DNA from: Thermalbibacter longus
GTDB taxonomy: Bacteria > Chloroflexota > Chloroflexia > Thermomicrobiales > Thermomicrobiaceae
Reading direction: 5' to 3'
Length of the DNA: 64,000 bases
Assembly: GCF_023806485.1 (NCBI RefSeq)
Contig: NZ_JAMSLR010000001.1
Span: forward strand, 650,301-714,300
Part shown: positions 51,857-60,954 of the stretch, one piece after another
How the letters are laid out: each line of letters begins with the position of its first letter
How positions within the stretch are numbered: the first letter of the stretch is position 1
Notes under the pieces: model-generated
The model's input: the letters and a program-made list of their open reading frames with translations, nothing else
Told to the model about the DNA's origin: nothing
Databases searched by the model: none
Program-made: the position numbers and the translations under genes

Positions 51857-54685
51857 CTACCGGCGAGCGAGCAATGACGGCGGTTCGATCGGCTCCATTC
51901 GTATCCGAGCATCGAGGACCAGTATCCCATGCTCATAGACCCGCACTGGGTTCAGGTCGAGCTCTACGGCGTGGGGCAGGTCGGTCGCCAGCGCGCTGGT
52001 TCTGAGCAGAACTTGCTCGAGGGCGGGAACGTCGGAGGCTGGGCCTCCTCGATACCCGGCGAGCAGGGGAAAGAGGCGCAGCTCGCGGAGCATCGTAGCG
52101 GCGTCGCGAGCGGTCAGCGGCGCCAGGCGGATCGAGACATCGCCGAGGAGCTCGGCCAGGACACCTCCGGCGCCGCAGGCAACCACCGGGCCAAAGCTGG
52201 GATCCTCGATCGCGCCGACGATGACCTCGACACCTGGTGGGGCCAATTTCTGCACCACGTAACCCTCCACCTGGTACCCAGCCTCGGCTAGCCGGTGAGC
52301 CATGCGAATGGCTTCCTCGATGACTGCTTCTCGTCCCCGCAGGCCGAGCGTGACCCCACCCACGTCGGTCTTGTGCACCAGGCCGGGGGCAATGGCTTTC
52401 AGGGCCACCTCTCCGCCCAGTTCCTGGGCGGCATCGCCCGCCGCATTTGCATGCGATACCACACGCTGTTCTACGAGCGGGATGCCGTAGCAGGTCAGGA
52501 GCCGCTGCACCTCCTCGGGGCGGAGCCATCCTCCACCGCGAGCCAGTACTTCAGCCGTCAGCGCTAGCGCGCCATCGCGGTCGATGCCGGCTGGTCGTGA
52601 AGGGGCCTCCAGGGGTATCGATCGCCACTCAGCGTATCGCACAGCTTGGCTCAGTGCCCGCGCCGCAGACTCCGGGAACGAGTACGACGGCAGTGTCAGG
52701 TCGGTGGCCCGCAGAAGCTCCGGCACTCCGCGCGCGGACATGAAGACGGTGAGGATCGGCTTCCGGTCTTGCGCCGCCCGGGCCGCGTCGAGCACGGCCC
52801 GGGCGACCTCTTCGGCCTGGACTGCGAGCGGTGGCACGAAGATGACGATCAGGGCGTCGATGTTCGGGTCGCTCGCGACTGCCTCGACGGCGAGCCGGTA
52901 GTGCTCAGCCGTCGCCGACGCGATGAGGTCGACCGGGTTCTGCACGCTGGCCTGCTGGGGCAGAAAGGCACGCAAGCGCTCTTGCGTGGTGGCGCTCAGA
53001 ACCGGAACCTGGAGCCCTTCGGCCTCTGCCGCGTCGGCGCAGAGGATGCCAGGGCCACCGCCGTTCGTCACGATGCCCACCCGCGGGCCACGCGGGAGCG
53101 GCTGGCTCGCCAGCAGTGCGGCAACGTCGAACATCTCCTCGAGGGTGTCGGTGCGAATGACCCCAGCCTGGCGGAAGAGCGCGTCGATCGTCGTGTCGGA
53201 GGCGGCGAGCATCGCTCCGGTGTGCGAGGACGTGCCCCGCATTCCCGCGGGACTGCGCCCGCTCTTGACGGCGACGATCGGCTTCTTCCGCCCGACCCGG
53301 CGCGCGATCCGCGAGAACTTGCGCGGGTTGCCGAACGACTCGAGATAGAGAAGGATGACGTCGGTCGCCGGGTCGTCTTCCCAGTAATTCAAAAGGTCGT
53401 TGCCAGAGATATCGGCCTTGTTACCAACCGATACGAATGTCGACAGGCCGATTCCCAGCAGGTTCGCGTACTCGATGATGGCTAGGCCGAGAGCACCGCT
53501 CTGGGTCATGAAGCCGACGCGGCCAGGAGTGGGCGGCGAAGGCCCGAAGGTGGCGTTGAGTCGTATCGACGGGTCGGTATTGGCGATGCCCATGCAGTTC
53601 GGGCCGATGAGACGCATACCGGAAGCTCGGCAGACGCCGAGCAGCTCTTCCTGGCGCTGTCGCCCTGCCTCGCCCGCCTCGGCGAACCCGGCCGAGATGA
53701 CGACGATCGCGCGGACACCCTTTTGCGCGCACTGCCTCGCCACCTCCACGACGTGCTCGGCCGGCACGGCGATCACGGCTAGATCGACCGGGCCGGGCAC
53801 GTCCTCGATGGTCGGATAGCTGACGACACTCTGGACGACCGAGGTATTGGGGTTCACCGGATAGACAGGGCCACAGAATCCAAACTCCAGGAGATTGTGA
53901 AAGAGCTCGCCTCCGATAGTGCCACGCTGTCTCGAGGCGCCGATGACCGCGACGCCGCGCGGCTGGAGGAAGGGAAGCAGCGCAGCACGCGCGGCAATCT
54001 GCTCCCGCTGCTCGAAGCGCATCAATGCCTCTTCGGTCAGTTCGGTCGGGAAGACTACGCGCAGCTCGCCCGGAGCGGCGTGCACCTCGATCGGAAAGCC
54101 GGCCTCGCGGAACAGGTCGAGCATCCGCCGATTCTCGGGCAGCACGACCGCTTCGAACTGCCTTATCCCCTGCCGGCTCGCTACCTCTGCGAGCCATCCC
54201 AACATGAGGGTGCCGAGTCCTCTCCCCTGGAAATCGTCCGCTACGGCGAAGGCTACCTCTGCCCGGTCAGAGGTGAGCCGCTGGTACAGCGCATGGCCGA
54301 CGATCCGGGGAGGGTCTCCGATGACGGCCACGACCCCGATCCCGCGTTCAGCGGGGGTCTCGAAGACGGAGCGCAGCCATCGCCGAAGAGCTGTTTCGTT
54401 GAGCGTAGCGAAGAAGCGGTAGAAGATCGAGTCGGGGGAGAGGCCCAGGTAAAACGCCAGTAGCCGGTCCTCGTCATCCGAGCGTAGGGGACGTAGCCGC
54501 ACCGCGGCGCCGTCTCTCAGGACTACCTCGATCTCTCGGGCGAGAACCTTAACGCCGTGGCCGGGCAAGCCTGCCTGCGTCTCTGGCTGGTCCGCCTGCT
54601 CAGCAACGGCGTCTCGTCGCGTGATCATCTGGGACTGCGCCTCCTGCGAATCGGGAGAACGTTTGAATGGTGTCTCTTCCAGCAT
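51857..54685 (-). CDS. GNAT acetyltransferase fused to ADP-forming acyl-CoA synthetase
   Basis: 942 residues. Residues about 50-215 form a GNAT domain (VRLRPLRSDDEDRLLAFYLG; FAVADDFQGRGLGTLMLGWL acetyl-CoA loop). The acyl-CoA synthetase part follows: PRGVAVIGASRQRGTIGGEL (CoA-binding), SAGFAEAGEAGRQRQEELLG, and the phospho-His motif SSHTGAMLAASDTTIDALFR. The last third is ATP-grasp (LVHKTDVGGVTLGLRG; GIPLVEQRVV). Both active-site sets are present, so it could make acyl-CoA with ATP to ADP and acetylate proteins or small molecules. Pat-like proteins have the domains in the reverse order and lack a working synthetase. The start is ATG 54685, or ATG 54628 with AGGAGG 11 bases before it. Confidence 0.88.
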   Translation of the reverse strand: MLEETPFKRSPDSQEAQSQMITRRDAVAEQADQPETQAGLPGHGVKVLAREIEVVLRDGAAVRLRPLRSDDEDRLLAFYLGLSPDSIFYRFFATLNETALRRWLRSVFETPAERGIGVVAVIGDPPRIVGHALYQRLTSDRAEVAFAVADDFQGRGLGTLMLGWLAEVASRQGIRQFEAVVLPENRRMLDLFREAGFPIEVHAAPGELRVVFPTELTEEALMRFEQREQIAARAALLPFLQPRGVAVIGASRQRGTIGGELFHNLLEFGFCGPVYPVNPNTSVVQSVVSYPTIEDVPGPVDLAVIAVPAEHVVEVARQCAQKGVRAIVVISAGFAEAGEAGRQRQEELLGVCRASGMRLIGPNCMGIANTDPSIRLNATFGPSPPTPGRVGFMTQSGALGLAIIEYANLLGIGLSTFVSVGNKADISGNDLLNYWEDDPATDVILLYLESFGNPRKFSRIARRVGRKKPIVAVKSGRSPAGMRGTSSHTGAMLAASDTTIDALFRQAGVIRTDTLEEMFDVAALLASQPLPRGPRVGIVTNGGGPGILCADAAEAEGLQVPVLSATTQERLRAFLPQQASVQNPVDLIASATAEHYRLAVEAVASDPNIDALIVIFVPPLAVQAEEVARAVLDAARAAQDRKPILTVFMSARGVPELLRATDLTLPSYSFPESAARALSQAVRYAEWRSIPLEAPSRPAGIDRDGALALTAEVLARGGGWLRPEEVQRLLTCYGIPLVEQRVVSHANAAGDAAQELGGEVALKAIAPGLVHKTDVGGVTLGLRGREAVIEEAIRMAHRLAEAGYQVEGYVVQKLAPPGVEVIVGAIEDPSFGPVVACGAGGVLAELLGDVSIRLAPLTARDAATMLRELRLFPLLAGYRGGPASDVPALEQVLLRTSALATDLPHAVELDLNPVRVYEHGILVLDARIRMEPIEPPSLLARR

Positions 54686-54956
54686 GTGCACCTGCCATTT
54701 CGTCGACCTTAGGGGGTGAGAAGCCACTTGACGACCGTTCCGGGATCGACCTTGGCGTGTGAGCCTATCGTATGGCGAGGTCCGGATCTCGCGAGCGTGC
54801 GTGCCAGGCCGGTGACCCTTCCGTTCGGACACTCGTTGACCCGAGTGCCCGAGGTGAGTGGAACGCTATCTCGGCGCTGCGTCTTCGAGCTCGGTGCGGA
54901 TCCGGCCCACCCATCCCACAGGGGTTGCCCCATCAGACGCCGATTGCACCCGCGCG

Positions 54957-55754
54957 CTACGATGCCGACTGCCAGCGTGGTTGTCGCTTCTGGAGAAATG
55001 CGCACATCCCCTCTTGGGCATCGGCCGCCATTGCGTTCAGGGTCATCACCTCCTGGGCATAGGCATAGGCCAAGTGCTGCGGCAGCTCCAGTTGGCGGTA
55101 GAAGGCCTGCTTGCCGATGCCGATGATGTACGGGCTCGCCTGCCGGATTTTCTCGGCCAAGGCCCGCGTCTCGGCCTCGAGCCGCGCAGCCGGCACGACC
55201 TTGTTCACCAGGCCGAAAAGATAGGCCTCCTCGGCCGAGATCGGCTCGCCGGTGAGCAGCATCTCGAGCATCTTCTTGCGCGGCAAGTTGCGGCTGACGG
55301 CCACCATAGGCGTCGAGCAGAACAGACCGATTTTCACCCCGGGAGTGGCAAACCGGGCGTCTTCAGCCGCTACGACGAGGTCGCAGCTCGCCGCGAGCTG
55401 GCAGCCGGCTGCCGTGGCGATGCCATGCACCTGGGCGATCACCGGCTGCGGGATACTCTGGATCGTCTCCATCATCGTCGTGCAGACCTGGAAGGCGTGC
55501 CTGTAGAACTCCGGAGTCTGGCCGATCATCTCGTTCAGGTCGTGGCCAGCGCAGAACGCCGGGCCCTCGCCGCGCAGGATCACAACGGCGATAGCACGGC
55601 TTTCGCCGATGACCCGGAAGCAGTCGGTGAGCTCTTCCATATGCTGGATCGAGAGCGCGTTGCGCTTCTCGGGCCGGTTCATGGTGACTGTGGCGATGCC
55701 GTCCTCGACTGCGAGGAGGATGTTCTCATAGGCTCGCGTCTCTACAGCTGTCAT
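54957..55754 (-). CDS. Enoyl-CoA hydratase/isomerase family
   Basis: 265 residues, crotonase fold. NRPEKRNALSIQHMEELTDC, AVVILRGEGPAFCAGHDLNE (oxyanion hole), HGIATAAGCQLAASCDLVVA and EAYLFGLVNKVVPAARLEAE are the family marks. In hydratases one glutamate lies at the GCQLAASCDL/Glu position; here AAGCQLAA has Gln where E. coli FadB-type enzymes have Glu, so an isomerase or other crotonase reaction is possible. ATG 55754 follows AGGAGGGCTCC. It is 9 bases after the acyl-CoA ligase gene stop and belongs with it. Confidence 0.87.
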   Translation of the reverse strand: MTAVETRAYENILLAVEDGIATVTMNRPEKRNALSIQHMEELTDCFRVIGESRAIAVVILRGEGPAFCAGHDLNEMIGQTPEFYRHAFQVCTTMMETIQSIPQPVIAQVHGIATAAGCQLAASCDLVVAAEDARFATPGVKIGLFCSTPMVAVSRNLPRKKMLEMLLTGEPISAEEAYLFGLVNKVVPAARLEAETRALAEKIRQASPYIIGIGKQAFYRQLELPQHLAYAYAQEVMTLNAMAADAQEGMCAFLQKRQPRWQSAS

Positions 55755-55763
55755 GGAGCCCTC

Positions 55764-57449
55764 CTAGTGGATCCGCTTCTCGTAGCCGGCCCACTCCTGC
55801 TCACGGAGCACGAACTTCTGGATCTTCCCAGTAGAGGTCTTCGGTAGGACATCGACCAGCTCGACCGCCTTGGGGCACTTGAAGTGTGCCAGCCGCTCGC
55901 GGCAGAAGGCGATCAAGTCGGCTGGCGTCGCCTGCGCGCCGGGCTTCAGCACGACGAACGCCTTCGGCACCTCTCCCCACTTCTCGTCGGGGATTCCGAT
56001 GACCGCGCACTCGAGCACCGCCGGGTGTTGGTAGAGAGCGCGCTCGACCTCTATTGTCGAGATGTTCTCGCCCCCGCTGATGATAATGTCCTTCTTGCGG
56101 TCGCGCAGTTCGATGTAGCCGTCCGGGTGCATCACGGCCAGGTCGCCCGAGTGGAACCAGCCGCCGGCGAAGGCGCGGGCGGTTGCCTCCTCATCGCGGT
56201 AGTAGCCCTTCATCACGTTGTTGCCGCGCATCACCACCTCGCCCAGCGTCTGGCCATCAGCCGGGACGTCGCGCATCTGATCGTCCACGACCCGCAATTC
56301 CGGCGCGTGGATGTAGCCGACGCCCTGCCGCGCCTTGATCCGGGCCCGCAGCTCCGGCTCCAGCGCATCCCACTCCCGGTGCCACTCGCAGACGGTGTGC
56401 GGGCCGTAAGTCTCGGTCAGCCCGTAGACGTGGACGATCTCGACCCCCATCTCCTCCATCTGCTGGATGACCGATGGCGGCGGTGGAGCGGCAGCGGTCA
56501 GGACAGTGAGTCGCCGCGGGAAGCGGTAGCCGGATGACGGCTTCGCACTCAGCAGCATAATGAGTACCGTCGGCGCGCCGCAGAAGTGAGTGACGCTCTC
56601 GGCCTCGATGAGCTGGTAGACGCGCACCGGGTCGACCTTGGGCAAGCACACGTGCGTCGCGCCGATCCCGATGACAGCCCAGGGAAAGCACCAGCCATTA
56701 CAGTGAAACATCGGTAGGGTCCAGAGATAGACGCTGTCGGGCGTGAGCCGCGCGTGGACGATCTCGCCGAGGGCGTTCAGGTAACCGCCGCGATGAGTGT
56801 ACATCACGCCCTTCGGCCGGCCGGTTGTCCCGCTCGTATAGTTGATGCTGATCGTCTGGTCTTCATCATTGACCGCGTACGCGAACGGCTCGGGGCTTCC
56901 CTCGAGCAGGAACTCCTCATAGCTCGGAATGTCCGGGAGCGCGTCCGTAGCCGGTTTCGGCTCGCTGTGGCGTTCCCAGAGGTCGATCCGGACCGCCAGC
57001 TCGAGCCCGGGGAGCTGGTGGCGGATCGGATCGAAGAGCGAGGCCAAGCTCGCTTCGATCAGCAGCGCCCTCGCACCGGAGTGGTCGAGGATGTAGCGGA
57101 TCTCCTCGCTGGTGAGCCGGACGTTGATCGGCACCATGACTGCCCCGATCTGCGGGATCGCGAAATGGGCCTCCAAGACCTCCATGGAATTCCGGCAGAG
57201 GATTGCCACACGGTCGCCCTTCTGGATGCCTCTCCCACGAAGCGCGCTGGCGAGACGATAGATACGAGCGCCAAATTGGCCATAGGTGAAGCGTCGCTCT
57301 CCGTCGACGACCGCGAGCTTGTCCGGGAAGACGTGGAGCGAGCGTTCCAAGAACATGAGCGGGGTGAGATGCGAGCGGTATACAGGTAGGTCCTGCCACT
57401 GGTCGCGCGACCAGATTTGGTGGAAGAGCGGCGCTGGAGCCGTGCGCAT
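55764..57449 (-). CDS. Acyl-CoA synthetase (AMP-forming, fatty-acid type)
   Basis: 561 residues. The P-loop TISINYTSGTTGRPKGVMYT is near residue 190, then LPMFHCNGWCFPWAVIGIGA, VYGLTETYGPHTVCEWHREW, GWFHSGDLAVMHPDGYIELR and DRKKDIIISGGENISTIEVE. The catalytic lysine is in LPKTSTGKIQKFVLRE. It resembles medium-chain and aromatic acyl-CoA ligases (FadD3/DitJ-like) and likely activates the substrate of the neighbouring beta-oxidation enzymes. The ATG at 57449 follows AGGAGGAGCTGCCG; the open frame before it (to 57524) has no such site. Confidence 0.92.
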   Translation of the reverse strand: MRTAPAPLFHQIWSRDQWQDLPVYRSHLTPLMFLERSLHVFPDKLAVVDGERRFTYGQFGARIYRLASALRGRGIQKGDRVAILCRNSMEVLEAHFAIPQIGAVMVPINVRLTSEEIRYILDHSGARALLIEASLASLFDPIRHQLPGLELAVRIDLWERHSEPKPATDALPDIPSYEEFLLEGSPEPFAYAVNDEDQTISINYTSGTTGRPKGVMYTHRGGYLNALGEIVHARLTPDSVYLWTLPMFHCNGWCFPWAVIGIGATHVCLPKVDPVRVYQLIEAESVTHFCGAPTVLIMLLSAKPSSGYRFPRRLTVLTAAAPPPPSVIQQMEEMGVEIVHVYGLTETYGPHTVCEWHREWDALEPELRARIKARQGVGYIHAPELRVVDDQMRDVPADGQTLGEVVMRGNNVMKGYYRDEEATARAFAGGWFHSGDLAVMHPDGYIELRDRKKDIIISGGENISTIEVERALYQHPAVLECAVIGIPDEKWGEVPKAFVVLKPGAQATPADLIAFCRERLAHFKCPKAVELVDVLPKTSTGKIQKFVLREQEWAGYEKRIH

Positions 57450-57764
57450 CGGCAGCTCCTCCTTTCGTCGCCAGGCATTCTTCTTCAGAATCGCTTGTCC
57501 TCTCGTCTGCGCCAACGATAGCACAGGCGCTGTCTCAACGCGGGGGCGCGACGGCCAACCAGTTCCGTGCTCGATAGTTGAGAGTTGCTCGTGTCCTCTT
57601 CGGGTCGACGCAGTCTCCTCGCCAGGAACGGTATGCGCCCACCCGTTGCTCTCCAGCCATCGGCCCCTTGTCCATGCAGAAGAAGACGATCACCAGCGCT
57701 AGTGGCCGACGCTGCGGTAGCAACCCGCCACTGGCCGACCGTGATCGAGCCGCAGTGACCGGAG
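57450..57764. other. Divergent intergenic region
   Basis: About 315 bases between the divergent acyl-CoA ligase and acyl-CoA dehydrogenase units. A TGCTATCGT extended -10 lies near 57520 on the minus strand, without a good -35. No coding frame is convincing. A regulator-binding palindrome was not found. Confidence 0.45.
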
Positions 57765-57793
57765 TTGACAGCGGCGAGAGAGGGCGGTAGCGT
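57765..57793 (+). promoter_or_regulatory. Possible promoter of the acyl-CoA dehydrogenase operon
   Basis: TTGACA (57765-57770), 17-base spacer, TAGCGT (57788-57793, three of six). The leader to the ATG at 57963 would be about 160 bases. Confidence 0.45.
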
Positions 57794-57962
57794 AGGTGCG
57801 AGCTATCCCGCAACGATGCGAGGCTCGGCGATCGAAGAACGCTCGCAAGAGCTCGCCGGAGGGCGAGCGTCACGGCGCCGGCGACGCCGCGAGGGCTGCA
57901 CGCGCGAACCGCTCGCCTTAGCTGCGGGCGGGTGGTTTCCCTGCCCACGGAGGGAGTCCGGA

Positions 57963-59210
57963 ATGGATCTCAGTTATACGCCGCAGGATCAGGCCTTCAG
58001 GCAGCGGGTCCGTGCCTGGCTGGCCGAGAACGTACCGCGGCAGAAGCTCACCACGATGGAGGAGAAGAAGGCCTGGCATCGCAAGCTCTACGATGCCGGC
58101 TTTATCGGCATGGGCCTACCTAGAGAGTACGGCGGGCGCGATGCCCGGCCGATGGAGCAGGCCATCGTCGGGGAAGAGATGGTGCGGGCCAAGGCACCGC
58201 CGCCTCTGAACGGCCTCGGGATCGCCATCGTGATCCCGACGCTGATCCACCACGGAACGGAGCAGCAGAAGCGGCGATTCATCCACAAGCTGCTGACAGC
58301 CGAGGAACTTTGGTGCCAGCTCTACTCGGAGCCGAACGCCGGCTCGGATCTGGCCAGCCTACAGTGTCGTGCCGATCTCGTCGGCGATGAGTTCGTGATC
58401 AATGGACAGAAGATCTGGAACAGCGGGGCACATGAGGCCGATTGGGGCCTACTGCTCGCGCGGACCGACCGCAATGCCCCGAAGCACCAGGGGATCTCCT
58501 GCATTCTCGTGGACATGCATACCCCAGGCGTCGAGGTGAGGACACTGAAGCAGATCAGCGGCAGCGAGGAGTTCTGCGAGGTGTTCTTCACCGATGTTCG
58601 GGTGCCGCGCGAGAACCTGGTCGGTGAGCTCAACGCGGGCTGGCAGATCGCGCAGACCACGCTCTCCTACGAGCGTGGGGGCAACACCTTGAGCCGCTAC
58701 GCCCGAATGCTGCAACAGGTCACTCGGCTGCTCGACGTCTGCCGGGTGCTCCAGCGGAACGGCCGGCCAGCCATCGAAGACCCGGTCGTGCGCCAGAAGC
58801 TCGGGCAGGTCTATGCCGAGATGGAGGTGCTGCGCTACGCCTCGTTGCGGATTCTCAGTCGCCTGGAGCGCGGCCTGCGTCCCGGCCCGGAGTCATCGAT
58901 CGCCAAGCTGCACTACTCGGAGCTGGACAAGCGAGTCCAGGAGCTGATCCTCGACGTCCTGGGACCGTACGGCCAGCAGGTCGGCGGCATCCCGGACGAG
59001 CTGGCGCTCGAGCCGGGCGTCGCCTATGGCGAGACCGGAAGCTGGATGTATGCCTTCTTGTGGTCGCGCGCCGGCACTATCTACGCGGGCTCGTCGGAGA
59101 TACAGAAGAACATCATCGGCGAGCGCGTGCTCGGCCTACCCAAGGAAGTGCGTGCCGACCGGGTCGCGGCGCAGGTCGCCAGCGCGGCGAGCGGAGACGG
59201 AGCGGACTGA
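57963..59210 (+). CDS. Acyl-CoA dehydrogenase, subunit 1 of an adjacent pair
   Basis: 415 residues. FRQRVRAWLAENVPRQKLTT, then GLPREYGGRDARPMEQAIVG, ELWCQLYSEPNAGSDLASLQ (FAD/substrate strand) and SYERGGNTLSRYARMLQQVT. The C-terminal FAD contact is RAGTIYAGSSEIQKNIIGER, with alanine in IYAG at the position of the catalytic glutamate in MCAD (IYEG). Actinobacterial steroid-type FadE proteins have IYGG or similar and often form alpha2beta2 complexes with an adjacent subunit. ATG 57963 follows GGAGGGAGTCCGG. The stop overlaps the next gene (TGATG). Confidence 0.92.
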   Translation: MDLSYTPQDQAFRQRVRAWLAENVPRQKLTTMEEKKAWHRKLYDAGFIGMGLPREYGGRDARPMEQAIVGEEMVRAKAPPPLNGLGIAIVIPTLIHHGTEQQKRRFIHKLLTAEELWCQLYSEPNAGSDLASLQCRADLVGDEFVINGQKIWNSGAHEADWGLLLARTDRNAPKHQGISCILVDMHTPGVEVRTLKQISGSEEFCEVFFTDVRVPRENLVGELNAGWQIAQTTLSYERGGNTLSRYARMLQQVTRLLDVCRVLQRNGRPAIEDPVVRQKLGQVYAEMEVLRYASLRILSRLERGLRPGPESSIAKLHYSELDKRVQELILDVLGPYGQQVGGIPDELALEPGVAYGETGSWMYAFLWSRAGTIYAGSSEIQKNIIGERVLGLPKEVRADRVAAQVASAASGDGAD

Positions 59211-60361
59211 TGGACTTCGAGTTCACTGAAGACCAGGTGATGCTGCGTGGGCTGATGCGGGAGTTTCTGAGCGAGCAGTGCCCGGTGAGCCACGTGCGCG
59301 CCATGATGGACGATCCGCGGGGCTACGATCGCGATCTCTATCGCCGCCTGGTGCAGCTCGGCGTCCTGCCCTTCCCCGAGGAGTACGGCGGCGGGGCGCT
59401 CGGGATGATCGAACAGGCGATCGTGCTCGAGGAGATGGGGCGCATCCCGTACCCTGGGCCGTACTTCTCCACCGTGATCCTGGCGGGCAGCGCGATCATG
59501 GCATCCGGCGACAGCCGTGCGCAGGCGCGGTACCTCCCGGATATCTGCAACGGCGATCTGACGATGACGCTTGCCTTCCTGGAGGATGGGATCTCCTGGG
59601 GCCCGGACGGGATCAGCCTCTCGATGGCGCGTGAGGGGGAGAACTACCGGCTCGACGGGGTGAAGCGGTTCGTTCCGTTCGGGCAGTCGGTCGATGTCAT
59701 TTTGGTGGTCGCCCGCTTAGGCGGGGAGCGCGGAGCGGAGGGGATCTCGCTGGTCGCGGTTCCCACCGACGCTCCCGGGTTGGTGATCGAGCCCGAGGTG
59801 ATGATGGATCTGACCTCGAAGACCGCGACCTTGCGTTTCGACGGCGTGCACGTTCCGGCAGAGAACGTCGTCGGTTCAGTGGGCGGCGGGTGGCCGGCGG
59901 TGGAGATAGCGCTTCGGCAAGCAGCCGTCGGTGCCAGCGCCGAGATGCTGGGTGCGGCGCGCAAGTCACTCGAAATGTCGGTCGATTACGCCAAGGTGCG
60001 GAAGCAGTTCGGCCAGTACATCGGGCAGTTCCAGGCCATCAAGCACAAGCTGGCTGAGATGCTCGAGCTCGTGGAGAACGCTCACGCGGCCGTGTACTAC
60101 GCGGCGTGGGCGCTGGACGCGGGCGCACCCGACGCGGTGCTGGCAGCCTCTGTCGCCAAGTCGACCGTGAACGTGGCGGCGCGCCGCGTCTGCGGCGAGG
60201 CGATCCAGGTCCACGGCGGGATCGGCTTCACCTGGGAGTACGATCTCCACCTGTACTTCAAGCGAGCCAAGCATCTCGAGCCGCTCTACGGCGACACCGA
60301 GTACCACCGCGAGCGCGTGCTGCAGGAGGCACTCGCTGGCCGCGTCGCCGGGTCGGTGTGA
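59210..60361 (+). CDS. Acyl-CoA dehydrogenase, subunit 2 of an adjacent pair
   Basis: 383 residues. MDFEFTEDQVMLRGLMREFL at the start, GVLPFPEEYGGGALGMIEQA, VNAR-type KTATLRFDGVHVPAENVVGS, KQFGQYIGQFQAIKHKLAEM, and the C-terminus QVHGGIGFTWEYDLHLYFKR. It has no IYEG-type C-terminal segment, ending GDTEYHRERVLQEALAG. Together with the overlapping preceding gene it looks like the second subunit of a heteromeric enzyme. Its start at 59210 overlaps the last base of the TGA of subunit 1 gene. Substrate unknown. Confidence 0.92.
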   Translation: MDFEFTEDQVMLRGLMREFLSEQCPVSHVRAMMDDPRGYDRDLYRRLVQLGVLPFPEEYGGGALGMIEQAIVLEEMGRIPYPGPYFSTVILAGSAIMASGDSRAQARYLPDICNGDLTMTLAFLEDGISWGPDGISLSMAREGENYRLDGVKRFVPFGQSVDVILVVARLGGERGAEGISLVAVPTDAPGLVIEPEVMMDLTSKTATLRFDGVHVPAENVVGSVGGGWPAVEIALRQAAVGASAEMLGAARKSLEMSVDYAKVRKQFGQYIGQFQAIKHKLAEMLELVENAHAAVYYAAWALDAGAPDAVLAASVAKSTVNVAARRVCGEAIQVHGGIGFTWEYDLHLYFKRAKHLEPLYGDTEYHRERVLQEALAGRVAGSV

Positions 60362-60396
60362 GGTCGCCAGAGCGCGCGAAACGAGAGGAGGCAGTG

Positions 60397-60885
60397 GTGA
60401 GCGAGCCGCACGGGCCAGCCGAGCGCGTGGTCAGGACGGTCGAGGAGTTGAAGCAGCTCGTGGGAGAGGAGATCGGCGTCAGCGAGTGGGTGGAAATTAC
60501 TCAAGAACGGGTGAACGCCTTCGCTGACGCCACCGGCGACCACCAGTACATCCACGTCGACCCCGAGCGCGCGAAGCAGACGTTCTTCGGCGGTACCATC
60601 GCCCACGGCTTCCTGACGCTCTCCTTAATCCCTTACCTCGGTAGCCTGAGCCGGGGGGTGAAGATCGACCTCGGCGGCAAGATGGCGGTCAACTACGGCT
60701 TGAACCGTGTTCGCTTCCCGGCTCCGGTCCGGGTCGGCAAGCGTATCCGGATGCGGACGAAGCTGCTCTCGGTCGAGGAGGTCGACGGTCGGGCCGTGCA
60801 GATGACTCACCTGCGCACCATCGAGGTCGAGGGAGAGGAGAAGCCGGCCTGCGTCGCCGAGACGATCGGACGCATCTACTTCTGA
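60397..60885 (+). CDS. MaoC-family enoyl-CoA hydratase
   Basis: 162 residues, hot-dog fold. The hydratase-2 motif is FADATGDHQYIHVDPERAKQ (catalytic Asp and His), then TIAHGFLTLSLIPYLGSLSR, and GLNRVRFPAPVRVGKRIRMR. It adds water (R-specific) to 2-enoyl-CoA. The GTG at 60397 has AGGAGG 5 bases upstream; a GTG three bases earlier is closer to the site. It follows the two dehydrogenases by 35 bases, consistent with the next step of the same pathway. Confidence 0.93.
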   Translation: MSEPHGPAERVVRTVEELKQLVGEEIGVSEWVEITQERVNAFADATGDHQYIHVDPERAKQTFFGGTIAHGFLTLSLIPYLGSLSRGVKIDLGGKMAVNYGLNRVRFPAPVRVGKRIRMRTKLLSVEEVDGRAVQMTHLRTIEVEGEEKPACVAETIGRIYF

Positions 60886-60954
60886 TAGGCACGCCCCGGC
60901 TCACCGCTGCCAGACCTTCGGAAACGAGGCGCGGCACGAGGGGAGGAGGTGGCG

